Source: Zonotrichia leucophrys gambelii (taxonomy: Eukaryota > Chordata > Aves > Passeriformes > Passerellidae). From it: a stretch of 64,000 nt of DNA. Made by a program: the position numbers and the translations under genes. This document shows positions 19,796 to 30,056 of this stretch, piece by piece; position 1 is the first letter of the stretch; each line of letters opens with the position of its first letter. The stretch spans positions 62,001 through 126,000 of the forward strand of contig NW_026992302.1 in the NCBI RefSeq assembly GCF_028769735.1, given 5' to 3'. The notes under the pieces were generated by a model that was not told the DNA's origin, did no database searches, and saw only the letters and a list, made by a program, of their open reading frames with translations.

Positions 19796-22700
19796 GTGAG
19801 TGAGGCCCGGAGGGGTCCCGGGGGTGGCGGGGACGGGAGGGAATTGATGGGGAGGGGTCGCGGTGACGTCACGGGGCAAGATGGCGGCGGCGGCGTGAGG
19901 GGGGTGAGGGAAGGGAGGGAGGGAAATGGAGGGAGATTCACTCAGGGGGAGAAATAAAGAACTGGGAGCACTGGGAACCCTCAGGGATCAAACTGGGAGC
20001 ACTGGGAACCCTCAGGGAACAAACTGGGAGCACTGGGAACCCCCCAGAAATCAAACTGGGAGCACTGGGAACAAACTGGGAGCACTGGGAACCCTCAGGG
20101 ATCAAACTGGGAGCACTGGGAACAAACTGGGAGCACTGGGAACCCCCCAGAAATCAAACTGGGAGCACTGGGAACAAACTGGGAGCACTGGGAACCCCCA
20201 GAAATCAAACTGGGAGCACTGGGAGCCCTCAGAAATCAAACTGGGAGCATTGGGAACAAACTGGGAGCACTGGGAACCCCCAAAAATCAAACTGGGAGCA
20301 TTGGGAACCCTCAGGGATCAAACTGGGAGCACTGGGAACCCCCAGAAATCAAACTGGGAGCACTGGGATCAAACTGGGAGCACTGGGAACCCTCAGGGAT
20401 CAAACTGGGAGCACTGGGCTCAAACTGGGAGCACTGGGAACCCCCCAGAAATCAAACTGGGAGCACTGGGAACCCTCAGGGATCAAACTCGGAGCACTGG
20501 AAACCCCCAGAAATCAAACTGGGAGCACTGGGAACCCTCAGGGATCAAACTGGGAGCACTGGAAACCCCCCAGAAATCAAACTGGGAGCACTGGGAACCC
20601 TCAGGGATCAAACTGGGAGCACTGGAAACCCCCCAGAAATCAAACTGGGAGCACTGGGAACCCTCAGGGATCAAACTGGGAGCACTGGAAACCCCCCAGA
20701 AATCAAACTGGGAGCACTGGGAACCCTCAGGGATCAAACTGGGAGCACTGGGAACCCTCAGGGAACAAACTGGGAGCACTGGGAACCCCCCAGAAATCAA
20801 ACTGGGAGCACGGGGAACAAGCTGGGAGCACTGGGAACCCCCAGAAATCAAACTGGGAGCACTGGGAACCCTCAGGGATCAAATTGGGAGCACTGGGAAC
20901 AAACTGGGATTTTTCCATCTCGATTTTCCCCTCAAATTCTGAATTTTTTCTCTTTTTTTCTCTCTTATTTCCTTTTTTCTTCTCATCTTTGCCCCATTTT
21001 CCCGCCAAATCCCAATTTTCTCTCCCATTACCCCTCATTTTCTCCTCCTTTCCACCCCCAAATTTCCCCAATTTTTCACAAATTTACCCCAATTTTTATC
21101 CCATTTTCCCCCAATTTTCATCCCGTTTTTTCCCCAATTTTTACCCCATTTTTCCCAATTTTTTCCTCAATTTTCCCCATTTGTTCTCCAATTTTCCCCA
21201 TTTTTTCCCCCGTTATTCCCCACTTTTCCTCAATTTTCACCCCATTTTCCCCCAATTTTTATCCTGTTTTTTCCCAATTTTCACCCCATTTTTTCCCCAA
21301 TTTCCCCAATTTTCATCCCGTTTTTCCCCAATTTTTATCCCATTTTTCCGCCATTTTTCCCCAATTTTTCCCCCATTTTTCCCCAATTTTCCCCAATTTT
21401 TATCCCATTTTTTCCCCATTTTCTCCCAATTTTCCCCAATTTTTACCCATATTTTCCCCAATTTTTCCCCAATTTTCCCCCAATTTTCACCCCATTATTC
21501 CCCAATTTTTTCCTCAATTTCCCCTTGATTTGTACCCCATTATTCCCCAATTTTTACCCCATTTTTTCCCAATTTCCCCCCCTTTTTCCCCATTTTTGCC
21601 CCATTATTCCCCAATTTTTCCCCCTTTTTTCCTGCTAATTTCCCAATTTTTCCCAATTTTTACCCCATTTTTCCCCAAATTTTCCCCATTTTTCCCCCAA
21701 TTTTTACCCCATTTTTTCCCAATTTTTATTCCTTTTTTTCCTTAATTTTCCCCATTTTTTCCCCAATTTTCCCCCATTTTTCCCCAATTTTTCCCCCTTT
21801 TTTTCCCCATTTTCCCCCCAATTTTTATCCCATTTTTTCCCCATTTTTCCCCCAATTTTTTCCCCCAATTTTTTCCCCATTATTCCCAAAATTTTCCCCA
21901 TTTTTCCCCCATTTTTCCCCCATTTTTACCCCAATTTTTCCCCATTATTCCCTAATTTCCCCCCCAAATTTCCCCATTTTTCCCCCCGTTTTTCCCCAAT
22001 TTTCCCCATTTTTCCCCCATTATTCCCCAATTTTCCCCATTTTCACCCCATTTTTCCCCAATTTTCTCCCCATTATTCCCCAATTTTCCCCCAAATTTTA
22101 CCCCATTTTTTCCCCAATTTTTCCCCCATTATTCCCCAATTTCCCCCCAATTTTTATCCCGTTTTTTCCCCAATTTCCCCCCATTTTTCCCCCAATTTCC
22201 CCCATTATCCCCCATTATCCCCCCTTATCCCCGCCCAGCCCCCATGTCCACGCCCCGCCCCTCCCCCCCCTCCCTTCACTCCCTTTCCCTGACCCCTCCC
22301 CCGCCCTCCCCCCCCCCGCAGCCGCCCCCGGATCCCCCCAAAGCCCCCAATGAACCTGAACCTGAACCTGATGATGAAGCTGAGGATGAGGATGAGGATG
22401 AGGAGTGGGCGGTGCCCTGGAGCGAGGAGGAGGAGCAGGAGGAAGGAGCCGAGGGTTGGACCCCGCGGCCTCAGGAGATCCTGGAGCTCTTCGAGGGCAT
22501 CGCCCGCGCCGGGACCCTCCCGCTCCGGAACGTTCCATTCCCGCGGCGCCAGCCCACGCCCGAGCCCCCCGCCCTGCCCGAGGATGGAGGGGACGCCCCC
22601 GGCAGCCCCGGCCATGAGAATGAGGAGGAAAAGTAAAAAAAATTGGGATTTTGGGGGGATTTAGGGGGATTTTGGGGGTTTCAGGGCGTTCGGGACCCTC

Positions 22701-25700
22701 CCGCTCCGGAACGTTCCATTCCCGCGGCGCCAGCCCACGCCCGAGCCCCCCGCCCTGCCCGAGGATGGGTCTGAGAACTTGGGGAGCCCCAGCCACGAGA
22801 ACCAGGAGGAAAAGTAAAAATTGGGGGAAAATTGGGGGAGAAAATGGGATTTTTGAGTGATTTTTTAGGGAAAAAATTGGGATTTTTTGGGGAAAAAATG
22901 GGATTTTTGGGGGATTTTTTGAGGAATTTTTAGGGGATTTTTGGGCGGTTTTTGAGGGATTTTTCAAGAATTTTTGGGGGATTTTTAGGGGATTTTTGGG
23001 TGATTTTAGAGGGATTTTTAGGGGTTTTTCGGGGTTTTTTAAGCGATTTTTGAGAGATTTTTGGACAGTTTTTGAGGGATTTTTGGGGGATTTTTGTGGG
23101 ATTTTTGGGCGATTTTTGAGGGATTTTTGGGGAATTTTTGAGGGATTTTTTAGGGAATTTTTGGGTGATTTTTGAGGGATTTTTGAGCGATTTTTAGGGG
23201 GATTTTTGAGCGATTTTTGGGCGATTTTTGAGCGATTTTTGAGGGATTTTTGGGGGATTTTTGAGGGATTTTTAGGGCAATTTTTGGGCGATTTTTAGGG
23301 GGATTTAGGGGGATTTTGGGGTTTCAGGGCGTTCGGGACCCTCCCGCTCCGGAACGTTCCATTCCCGCGGCGCCAGCCCACGCCCGAGCCCCCCGCCCTG
23401 CCCGAGGATGGGTCTGAGAACCCGGGGAGCCCCAGCCATGAGAATGAGGAGGAAAAGTAAAAAAAATTGGGAATTTTTGGGAAAAAAATTGGGATTTTTG
23501 GAGGGATTTTTTGGGAAAAAAAATTGGGATTTTTTGGGAAAAAATTGGGATTTTTGAGGGATTTTTTGGGGAAAAAATTGGGATTTTTGGGTGATTTTTT
23601 GGGGAAAAAATGGGATTTTTGGGTGATTTTTTGGGGAAAAAATTGGGATTTTTTGGGAAAAAAATTGAATTTTTGGGGGATTTTTTGGGTGATTTTTAGG
23701 GGATTTTTGACGGATTTTTAAGTGATTTTTAGGGATTTTTGAGGTATTTTTGGGCAATTTTTGAGGGATTTTTGAGCGATTTTTGAGGGAATTTTAGGGG
23801 ATTTTTGGGGGATTTTTGGGGGATTTTTGGGTGATTTTTCAGGGATTTTTAGGGGATTTTTTGGGGATTTTTGAACAATTTTTGAGGGATTTTTGGGCAA
23901 TTTTTGAGGGATTATTGAGGGATTTTTGAGGGATTTTTGGGGGATTTTTGGGGGATTTTTGGGCGATTTTTGTGGGATTTTTCAAGAATTTTTGGGGGAT
24001 TTTTGGGGGATTTTTGAGGGATTTTTGGGCAATTTTTGAGGGATTTTTAGGGGTTTTTTGAGGGATTTTTGGGCGATTTTTGAGGGATTTTTGGGTGATT
24101 TTTGAGGGATTTTTGAGGGATTTTTAGGGGATTTTTGGGGGATTTTTGGGTGATTTTTGAGGGATTTTTGGGTGAGTATTGAGCAATTTTGGGGGATTTT
24201 GAGTGATTTTTGAGAGATTTTTAAGAGATTTTTAGGGGATTTTTGAGGGATTTTGAGTGATTTTGGGGGGATTTTTGAGGGATTTTTGGGTTATTTTTGA
24301 GTGTTTTTTAGGGGGATTTTTGTGGGATTTTTCAAGAATTTTTGGGCGATTTTTGAGGGATTTTTGAGGGATTTTTAGGGGATTTTGGGCAGATTTTGGG
24401 CCCATTTCAGAGGGAAATTCAACCCAAAAAAACCCCAAAATTCAACCCCAAAACCCCCAAAATTCCCCCCAAAACCCCCAAATTTTTTCTATTTCCAACC
24501 CCAAATTTATCCCAAAAACCCCAAAAGGAATTTTTCCCCATTTCTGAGGAATTTGAACCCAAAATTTTCCATTTTTTCCCGTTTTTAGGCCTCCTCCCCC
24601 CACGGAATTCGATTTTGACGACGAACCCGCCCCCCCCAACCCCGCCCTCATCGACCGGCGCCGAACCCCAGGTACAAAATTCCCAAATTTTGGGGAAATT
24701 CCCGGATTTTGGGGGAAATTCCCGGAATTTGGGGTTTGGGGTTTAAAGGGATTTTTTTGGGGATTTTTTGGGGATTTTTGGGGAAATTTTGGGGGTGGTT
24801 TAGGGGCATTTTTGGGGAATTTTTGTGGTGATTTTTGGTGGAATTTTGGGGTTTTTGGGTTGAATTTTGGGGTTTTTTTTGTTGAATTTTGGGGGTTTTG
24901 GGTGGATTTTTGGGGCAGTTTTGGAGTTTTGGGGATTTGGGGTTTTAAGGAAATTTTGGGATTTTTGGGGCAATTTTTGGGGCAATTTTTGGTGATTTGG
25001 GGGTTTTTGGGGGAGTTTTTTGGGGTGGTTTAAGGGGCGACTTTTGGGGTTTTTGAGGCGTTTTTGGGGTGGTTTTTGGGGAATTTTGTGGAAATTTTTG
25101 GTGGTTTGAGAGGAATTTTTGTGGTGATTTTGGGGTTTTTAGGGGGGATTTTTGGGGTTGTTTGGGGGATTTTTGGGGCGATTTTTGGTGGTTTTGGGGG
25201 ATTTTTGGTGTTTTTGATGGGGATTAAGGGTGGTATTTTGGGGTGATTTTTGGGGTGAATTTTGGGGGGTTTGGGTTGATTTTTGGGTAATTTTGTGGTG
25301 ATTTGGGGGATTTTTTGGGCTGAGTTTTGGGGCAACTTTGGGCTGATTTGGGGGATTTACATGCCAATTTTTAGGTTAATTTTGGAGATTTTCACAGCAA
25401 TTCTTGTGGAGATTTTGGCCTGATTTTGGCATTTTTACAGCGATTTTTGGGACGATTTTTGTGCATTTTAACAGTGATTTTTGAGGTGATTTCTGGGGCA
25501 GTTTTGAGGTGATTTTGGGGGGATTTTAAAGATTCTTACAGCGATTTTTGGGGTAATTTTTGTGTGATTTGATAGATTTTCATGGTCATTTTTAGGCGAT
25601 TTTAGGGCAAATTTTGGGGCTGATTTTAGGCTGATTTTTGAGGTGATTTTGGGGGATTTTTTGGGATTCTTAGGGTGATATTTTGAGTGATTTTTAGGCG

Positions 25701-26744
25701 ATTTTTGGGGTGATTTTGGGGTTATTTTTGGGGCCGATTTTGGGTATTTTTGTGGCAATTTTGGGCTGATTTTGGGGGAATTTTTTGGGATTCTTAGGGT
25801 GATATTTTGAGTGATTTTTGGGGTGATTTTTGGGGTGATTTTGGGGTTATTTTCAGGGCAATTTTGGAAATTTTCTCATCCATTCTCGTGGATATTTCAT
25901 TGCAATTTTGGGCTGATTTTGGCATTTTTACAGCGATTTTTGAGGCGATTTTTGGGGCAATTTTGAGGTAATTTTGGGGTGATTTTGGGGATTCTTACGC
26001 CAATTTTTTGGGTGATTTTTGGGTTATTTTTGGGTGATTTTTGGGGCGATTTTGGAGATTTTCACAGCAATTCTCGTGGAGATTTCGGTGCAATTTTGGG
26101 CTGATTTTGGGCATTTTTACAGTGATTTTTGAGGCGATTTTTGGGCTGATTTTTGGGGCGATTTTTGGGGGGATTTTGGGGATTTTTAGGGTGATATTTT
26201 GAGTGATTTTTGGGGCAATTTTGGAAATTTTCTCATCCACTCTCGCGGACATTTCATTGCAATTTTGGGCTGATTTGGGGCATTTCTACAGCGATTTTTG
26301 GGGTGATTTTTGGGGTTATTTTCAGGGCAATTTTGGAAATTTTCTCATCCATTCTCGTGGATATTTCATTGCAATTGTTGTGGTAATTTTGGGGTTGATT
26401 TTGGGGATTCTTATGGCGATTTATGCCCGATTTTGGCATTTTTACAGCGATTTTTGGGACGATTTTTCCCAGCGATTTCCGGGCCATTCCGGGGGCAATT
26501 CAAGGCCTCCCAAAAGTCCCCAAATTTGTGATTTTCCCCCCAATTTTGTGAATTTTCCCCCTCAGGCCCCCCGAGCCGCGGGCAGAAGCGCGAGGCGCGC
26601 CTGGACAAGGTGCTGCAGGACATGAAGCGCCACAAGAAACTGGAGGAGCAAATCCTGAGAACCGGCCGGGACCTCTTCCCCCCCGAGGGCCCCCAGAGCC
26701 CCAAGCGGCCCCCGGGGCTCTTCCTCAGGACCAGGAAATACTGA
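19724..26744 (+). CDS. PAGR1: PAGR1 (PA1), PTIP-associated glutamate-rich protein
   Basis: PAGR1 is a nuclear partner of PAXIP1/PTIP in the MLL3/MLL4 H3K4 methyltransferase complexes. The supported join is ...19795, 22322-22632, 24589-24671 and 26566-26744. The product has an acidic stretch ([18 protein letters not shown]), then [12 protein letters not shown], the conserved [18 protein letters not shown] region, [18 protein letters not shown] and the basic C-terminus [20 protein letters not shown] to RTRKY, all matching human PAGR1. The N-terminus is uncertain. 19724 is a CTG in frame with exon 2; in-frame ATGs exist at 19616 and 19619, and another inside intron 1 at 22244. From the CTG the product would be 214 residues (human 254). 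Confidence 0.9.
19930..20915. repeat. aaactgggagcactgggaac minisatellite, PAGR1 intron 1
   Basis: About 1 kb of 20- and 32-bp units alternates aaactgggagcactgggaac, ccctcagggatc and cccccagaaatc. The 338-codon open frame here is a repeat artefact. Confidence 0.93.
20920..22240. repeat. ccccaatttttccccatttt low-complexity tract, PAGR1 intron 1
   Basis: 1.3 kb of short units (12-17 bp) of C, T and A runs with very few G on the plus strand. It merges into the C-rich tract before exon 2. No exon is seen, apart from the in-frame ATG at 22244 just before the tract that leads into exon 2. Confidence 0.9.
22322..22632 (+). CDS. PAGR1: PAGR1 exon 2 (acidic region)
   Basis: The acceptor is a C-rich tract ending CAG at 22319-22321, and the donor GTAAAA is at 22633. 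It opens [20 protein letters not shown] and ends HENEEE plus AA of a split Lys codon. The human first coding exon ends at the same Lys. No in-frame ATG lies inside the exon. Confidence 0.92.
22685..22813 (+). repeat. PAGR1 exon 2 duplicate A: potential in-frame cassette exon
   Basis: A 129-nt near copy of the last part of exon 2 is preceded by tttcag (AG at 22683-22684) and followed by GTAAAA. The reading frame is open, the phase is 2 on both sides, and the length is a multiple of 3. Inclusion would add a second [20 protein letters not shown] block ending in [10 protein letters not shown]. The acceptor tract is G-rich rather than pyrimidine-rich, so use is uncertain. Confidence 0.8.
23328..23456 (+). 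repeat. PAGR1 exon 2 duplicate B: potential in-frame cassette exon
   Basis: A second 129-nt copy, with the same tttcag border (AG at 23326-23327) and the same GTAAAA donor. It is open in the same frame and again phase 2-2. It is closer to duplicate A (shared GGTCTGAGAAC change) than to exon 2, so one duplicate seeded the other. Confidence 0.8.
24589..24671 (+). CDS. PAGR1: PAGR1 exon 3
   Basis: The acceptor is TTTTTAG (24582-24588) and the donor G/GTACAA is at 24671/24672. It encodes (K)[20 protein letters not shown] then IDRRRTP(G), matching human [13 protein letters not shown] and LIDRRRTPG. Confidence 0.95.
24680..26560. repeat. ggggcgatttttggggtgat repeats, PAGR1 intron 3
   Basis: Short units of ggtgatttttgggg type run to about 25370. 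Then larger imperfect units of 100-190 bp share ggaaattttctcatccattc, tttcattgcaattttgggct and gcatttttacagcgattttt. No exon is seen. Confidence 0.85.
26566..26744 (+). CDS. PAGR1: PAGR1 exon 4 (terminal)
   Basis: The acceptor CTCAG ends at 26565. It encodes [40 protein letters not shown], and ends in FLRTRKY with stop TGA at 26742-26744. It is nearly identical to human PAGR1 across the coiled basic region. Confidence 0.95.
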
Positions 26745-26747
26745 AAA

Positions 26748-26815
26748 ATATTAAATATATTAAAATATATTAAATTGTCAGTGTTTGGTGTGGGTTGGAG
26801 TCTTTATTGGGTGAT
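26748..26815 (+). terminator. PAGR1 polyadenylation region
   Basis: ATTAAA-type signals lie immediately after the stop (attaaatatattaaaatata), followed by the GT-rich element gtgtttggtgtgggttgg. This predicts an unusually short 3' UTR. The whole block is copied at about 27269-27405. Confidence 0.6.
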
Positions 26816-26819
26816 TTTG

Positions 26820-28200
26820 GGATTTTTTTGGTGATTTTTATGTTGATTTTTGGGGTTTTTATGTTGACTTTTTGGTGATTTTTGTGGTGATTTTATGTTG
26901 ATTTTTTGGGTGATTTTTTGGTGATTTTTTGGTGATTTTACGTTGATTTTTTGGGGATTTTTGGGGTGATTTTTGGGGTTTTTATGTTGATTTTATGTTG
27001 ATTTTTTGGGTGATTTTTATGGTGATTTTACGTTGATTTTTTGGGATTTTTGGGGTGATTTTACGTTGATTTTTTGGGATTTTTTTGGGGATTTTTATGG
27101 TGATTTTTGGGGTTTTTATGTTTATTTTTGGTGATTTTTATGGTGATTTTTGGGGTTTTTATGTTGATTTTATGTTGATTTTTTGGGATTTTTTTGGTGA
27201 TTTTTATTTTGATTTTTGAGTATTTTTACATTAATTTTAGTGGATTTTTATTGGGATTTTTGGCCTTTTGGGACCTCTTCCCCCCCGAGGGCCCCCAGAG
27301 CCCCAAGCGGCCCCCGGGGCTCTTCCTCAGGACCAGGAAATACTGAAAAATATTAAATATATCAAATTATCAGCATTTGGTGTGGGTTCGGGTCTTTATT
27401 GGGGGATTTTAGGGGATTTTTTGGTGATTTTTGGGAATTTTATATTGATTTTTTGGGATTTTTTGGGTGATTTTTATGGTGATTTTTGGGGTTTTTATGT
27501 TGATTTTATGTTGATTTTTTTGGTGATATTTTTTGGTGGTTTTTCGGTTTTGATTTTTTTGGGATTTTTATGGTGGTTTTTGGGGTTTTATGTTGATTTT
27601 TTGGGATTTTTAGGTGATTTTTTGGGAATTTTATATTGATTTTTTGGGCAATTTTAGGTGATTTTTTAGTGGTTTTATGTTGATTTTTTGCTGATTTTAT
27701 GTTGATTTTTTGGGTAATTTTGGGTGATTTTCAGGGTTTTTATGTTATTTTATGTTGATTTTTTGGGATTTTTGGGGTGATTTTTATGGTGATTTTTGTT
27801 TTTTGTTTGATTTTATGTTTGATTTTTTGAGATTTTTTGAGGGATTTTACTTGATTTTTTGGATTTTTATGTTGATTTTTTGGGATTTTCATGTGATTTT
27901 TTGGGTAATTTTGGTGATTTTTTGGTGATTTTAATTGGTTTTTTGGAATTTTTATATTGTTTTTTTTGGGAATTTTTGGGTGATTTTTTGGTGATTTTAC
28001 GTTGATTTTTTGGGATTTTTTGGGTGATTTTTATGTTGATTTTTGGTGATTTTACATTGATTTTTGGGTGAATTTTTTTGGTGAAATTGGGAATTTTGCG
28101 TTGATTTTTGGGATTTTTATGTTGATCTCTTGGTGATTTTTTTGCATTACGGTGATTTTCGCGGTGATTTTAGAGAATTTCCAAAAATATTTTACCCACG
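26820..28200. repeat. gattttatgttgattttttg repeats downstream of PAGR1
   Basis: Units of about 15-30 bp are built on tttttggtgatttt and tatgttgattttttgggat, interrupted by the copy of the PAGR1 3' end (27269-27405). No independent gene is seen. Confidence 0.85.
27269..27405 (+). pseudogene. Tandem copy of the PAGR1 C-terminus, stop and poly(A) region
   Basis: It repeats about 26669-26810: the codons for [20 protein letters not shown] and LRTRKY, the stop, the ATTAAA block and the GT-rich downstream element. It has no acceptor site, so it is an exon-edge copy rather than a usable exon. Confidence 0.85.
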
Positions 28201-28204
28201 AAAA

Positions 28205-28262
28205 CTCAAGGAGCAAATCCTGAGAACCGGCCGGGACCTTTTTCCCCCCGAGGGCCCCAAAA
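28205..28262 (+). pseudogene. Second short fragment of PAGR1 exon 4
   Basis: About 55 nt match exon 4 from GAGCAAATCCTGAGAACCGG to GAGGGCCCC. It marks the junction between two repeat families. Confidence 0.8.
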
Positions 28263-28264
28263 AA

Positions 28265-29700
28265 TCCCACCCCAGAACCCCTCTGAGATGTTTCCACCAC
28301 CCCAAACCCCACTGACCAATCAAGTTCTTCCTTAATTAAAGGTAGGAGGGGCCAAATGACCTCCCAGACCCCAAAACACCTCAAATAAACCCAAAATTAC
28401 CCCCCCCAGAAACCCCCTGAGATGTTTCCACCACCCCAATCCCAACTCATACAGGTGTTTGAGCTAATTAAAGGATGGGGGGGGGCCAAATGACCTCCCA
28501 GACCCCAAAACACCTCAAAACCCACCCAAAACTCCCTTCCCAAAACCCCTCTGAGATGTTTCCACCACCTCAACCCCACTGACCAATCAAGATCTTTGTT
28601 AATTAAAGGTGGGAGGAGCCAAATGACCTCCCAGACCCCAAAACACCTCAAATAAACCCAAAATTCCACCCCCCAAAACCCCTCTGAGATGTTTCCACCA
28701 CCCCAAACCCCACTGACCAACCAAGTTCTTCCTTAATTAAAGGTGGGAGGAGCCAAATGACCTCCCAGACCCCAAAACACCTCAAACCCACCCAAAATTC
28801 CCCGTCCCAAAACCCCCCCGAGATGTTTCCACCACCCCAACCCCAACTAATACATGGTGGGAGGAGCTAATTAAGGATGGGGGCGGGGCCAAATGACCTC
28901 CCAGACCCCAAAACACCTCAAACCCACCCAAAATTCCCCTTCCAAAAACCCCTCTGAGATATTTCCACCACCCCAAACCCCACTGACCAATCAAGTTCTT
29001 CCTTAATTAAAGGTGGGAGGAGCCAAATGACCTCCCAGACCCCAAAACACCTCAAACCCACCCAAAATTCCACCCCCTGGAGATGCCACCAAAACCCCCC
29101 CGAGATGTTTCCACCACCCCAAACCCCACTGACCAATCAAGTTCTTCATTAATTAAAGGTGGGAGGAGCCAAATGACCTCCCAGACCCCAAAACACCTCA
29201 AACCCACCCAAAATTCCCCTTCCCAAAACCCCTCTGAGATGTTTCCACCACCCCAAACCCCACTGACCAACCAAGTTCTTCCTTAATTAATGGTGGGAGG
29301 AGCCAAGTGACCTCCCAGACCCCAAAACACCTCAAACCCACCCAAAATTCCACCCCCCGGAGATGCCACCACCACCACCAAAACCCCCCCGAGATATTTC
29401 CACCACCCCAAACCCACTGACCAATCAAGTTCTTCCTTAATTAAGGTGGGAGGAGCCAAATGACTTCCCAGACCCCAAAACACCTCAAATAAACCCAAAA
29501 CTCCCCTTCCAAAAACCCCCCTGAGATGTTTCCACCACCCCAACCCCCACTGACCAATCAAGTTCTTCCTAATTAAAGGTGGGAGGAGCCAAATGACCTC
29601 CCAGACCCCAAAACACCTCAATCCCACCCAAAACTCCACCCCCTGGAGATGCCACCAGAACCCCCCCGAGATATTTCCACCACCCAACCCCAACTCATCA
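28265..29700. repeat. Roughly 133 bp tandem repeat between PAGR1 and MFAP4
   Basis: About eleven units of 130-150 bp, each with gagatgtttccaccacccc, actgaccaatcaagttcttc, aattaaaggtgggaggagcc and aaatgacctcccagacccc. Some units carry a short gccaccaccacc insertion. This is intergenic, between convergent genes. Confidence 0.92.
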
Positions 29701-29714
29701 ATCAACGCTTGGCC

Positions 29715-29720
29715 TTTATT
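29715..29720 (-). terminator. MFAP4 AATAAA polyadenylation signal
   Basis: AATAAA on the minus strand, 89 nt beyond the stop codon. This gives a short 3' UTR that ends at the edge of the 133-bp repeat array. Confidence 0.75.
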
Positions 29721-29808
29721 GAGGGCGGGGTCAACACGGGACGTGTCTGGAAGGGGAGTGGCATGAGGTGGGCGTGGCCTGGGGTGGGGCAAGGTGGGCG
29801 TGGCCCCC

Positions 29809-30056
29809 TCAGAGGCGCCGGATCTTCATCTCGCTGCGCTTGAGGGAGTAGTAGAAGCCCTTCCACTGGGCCCAGTTGATGCCGTTGGCGTAGGAGAGGT
29901 GGGGCCCGGCCAGGTAGAAGCCGTTGAGGTTGGAGAAGTGGCAGGAGCGGAACCACCAAGCGCCCGAGGAGAGCGCGGCGCAGTTCTGGGCGAACAGGTC
30001 CTGGTCGCGGTCGAAGGTGGAGAACTTCTGCCCGTTGTGGTAGCTCAGGGAGTCTC
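29809..30056 (-). CDS. MFAP4: MFAP4 exon 6 (terminal)
   Basis: It encodes (G)[59 protein letters not shown] and [20 protein letters not shown] then RL. The stop TGA is at 29811-29809. The acceptor CAG is at 30059-30057. Confidence 0.96.

Larger units (their letters stand above)
22640..24420. repeat. gggatttttgagggattttt minisatellite, PAGR1 intron 2
   Basis: Units of 10-12 bp (ggatttttgag, gcgatttttga, ggggaaaaaatt) interrupted by the two exon 2 duplicates. 24420-24580 changes to an aaccccaaaattcaacc motif before exon 3. Confidence 0.9.

Noticed and set aside
19926..20942. Open frame of 338 codons (NWEHWEPS repeats)
   Set aside because: PAGR1 intron 1 minisatellite. The same repeat is open on the other strand as well.
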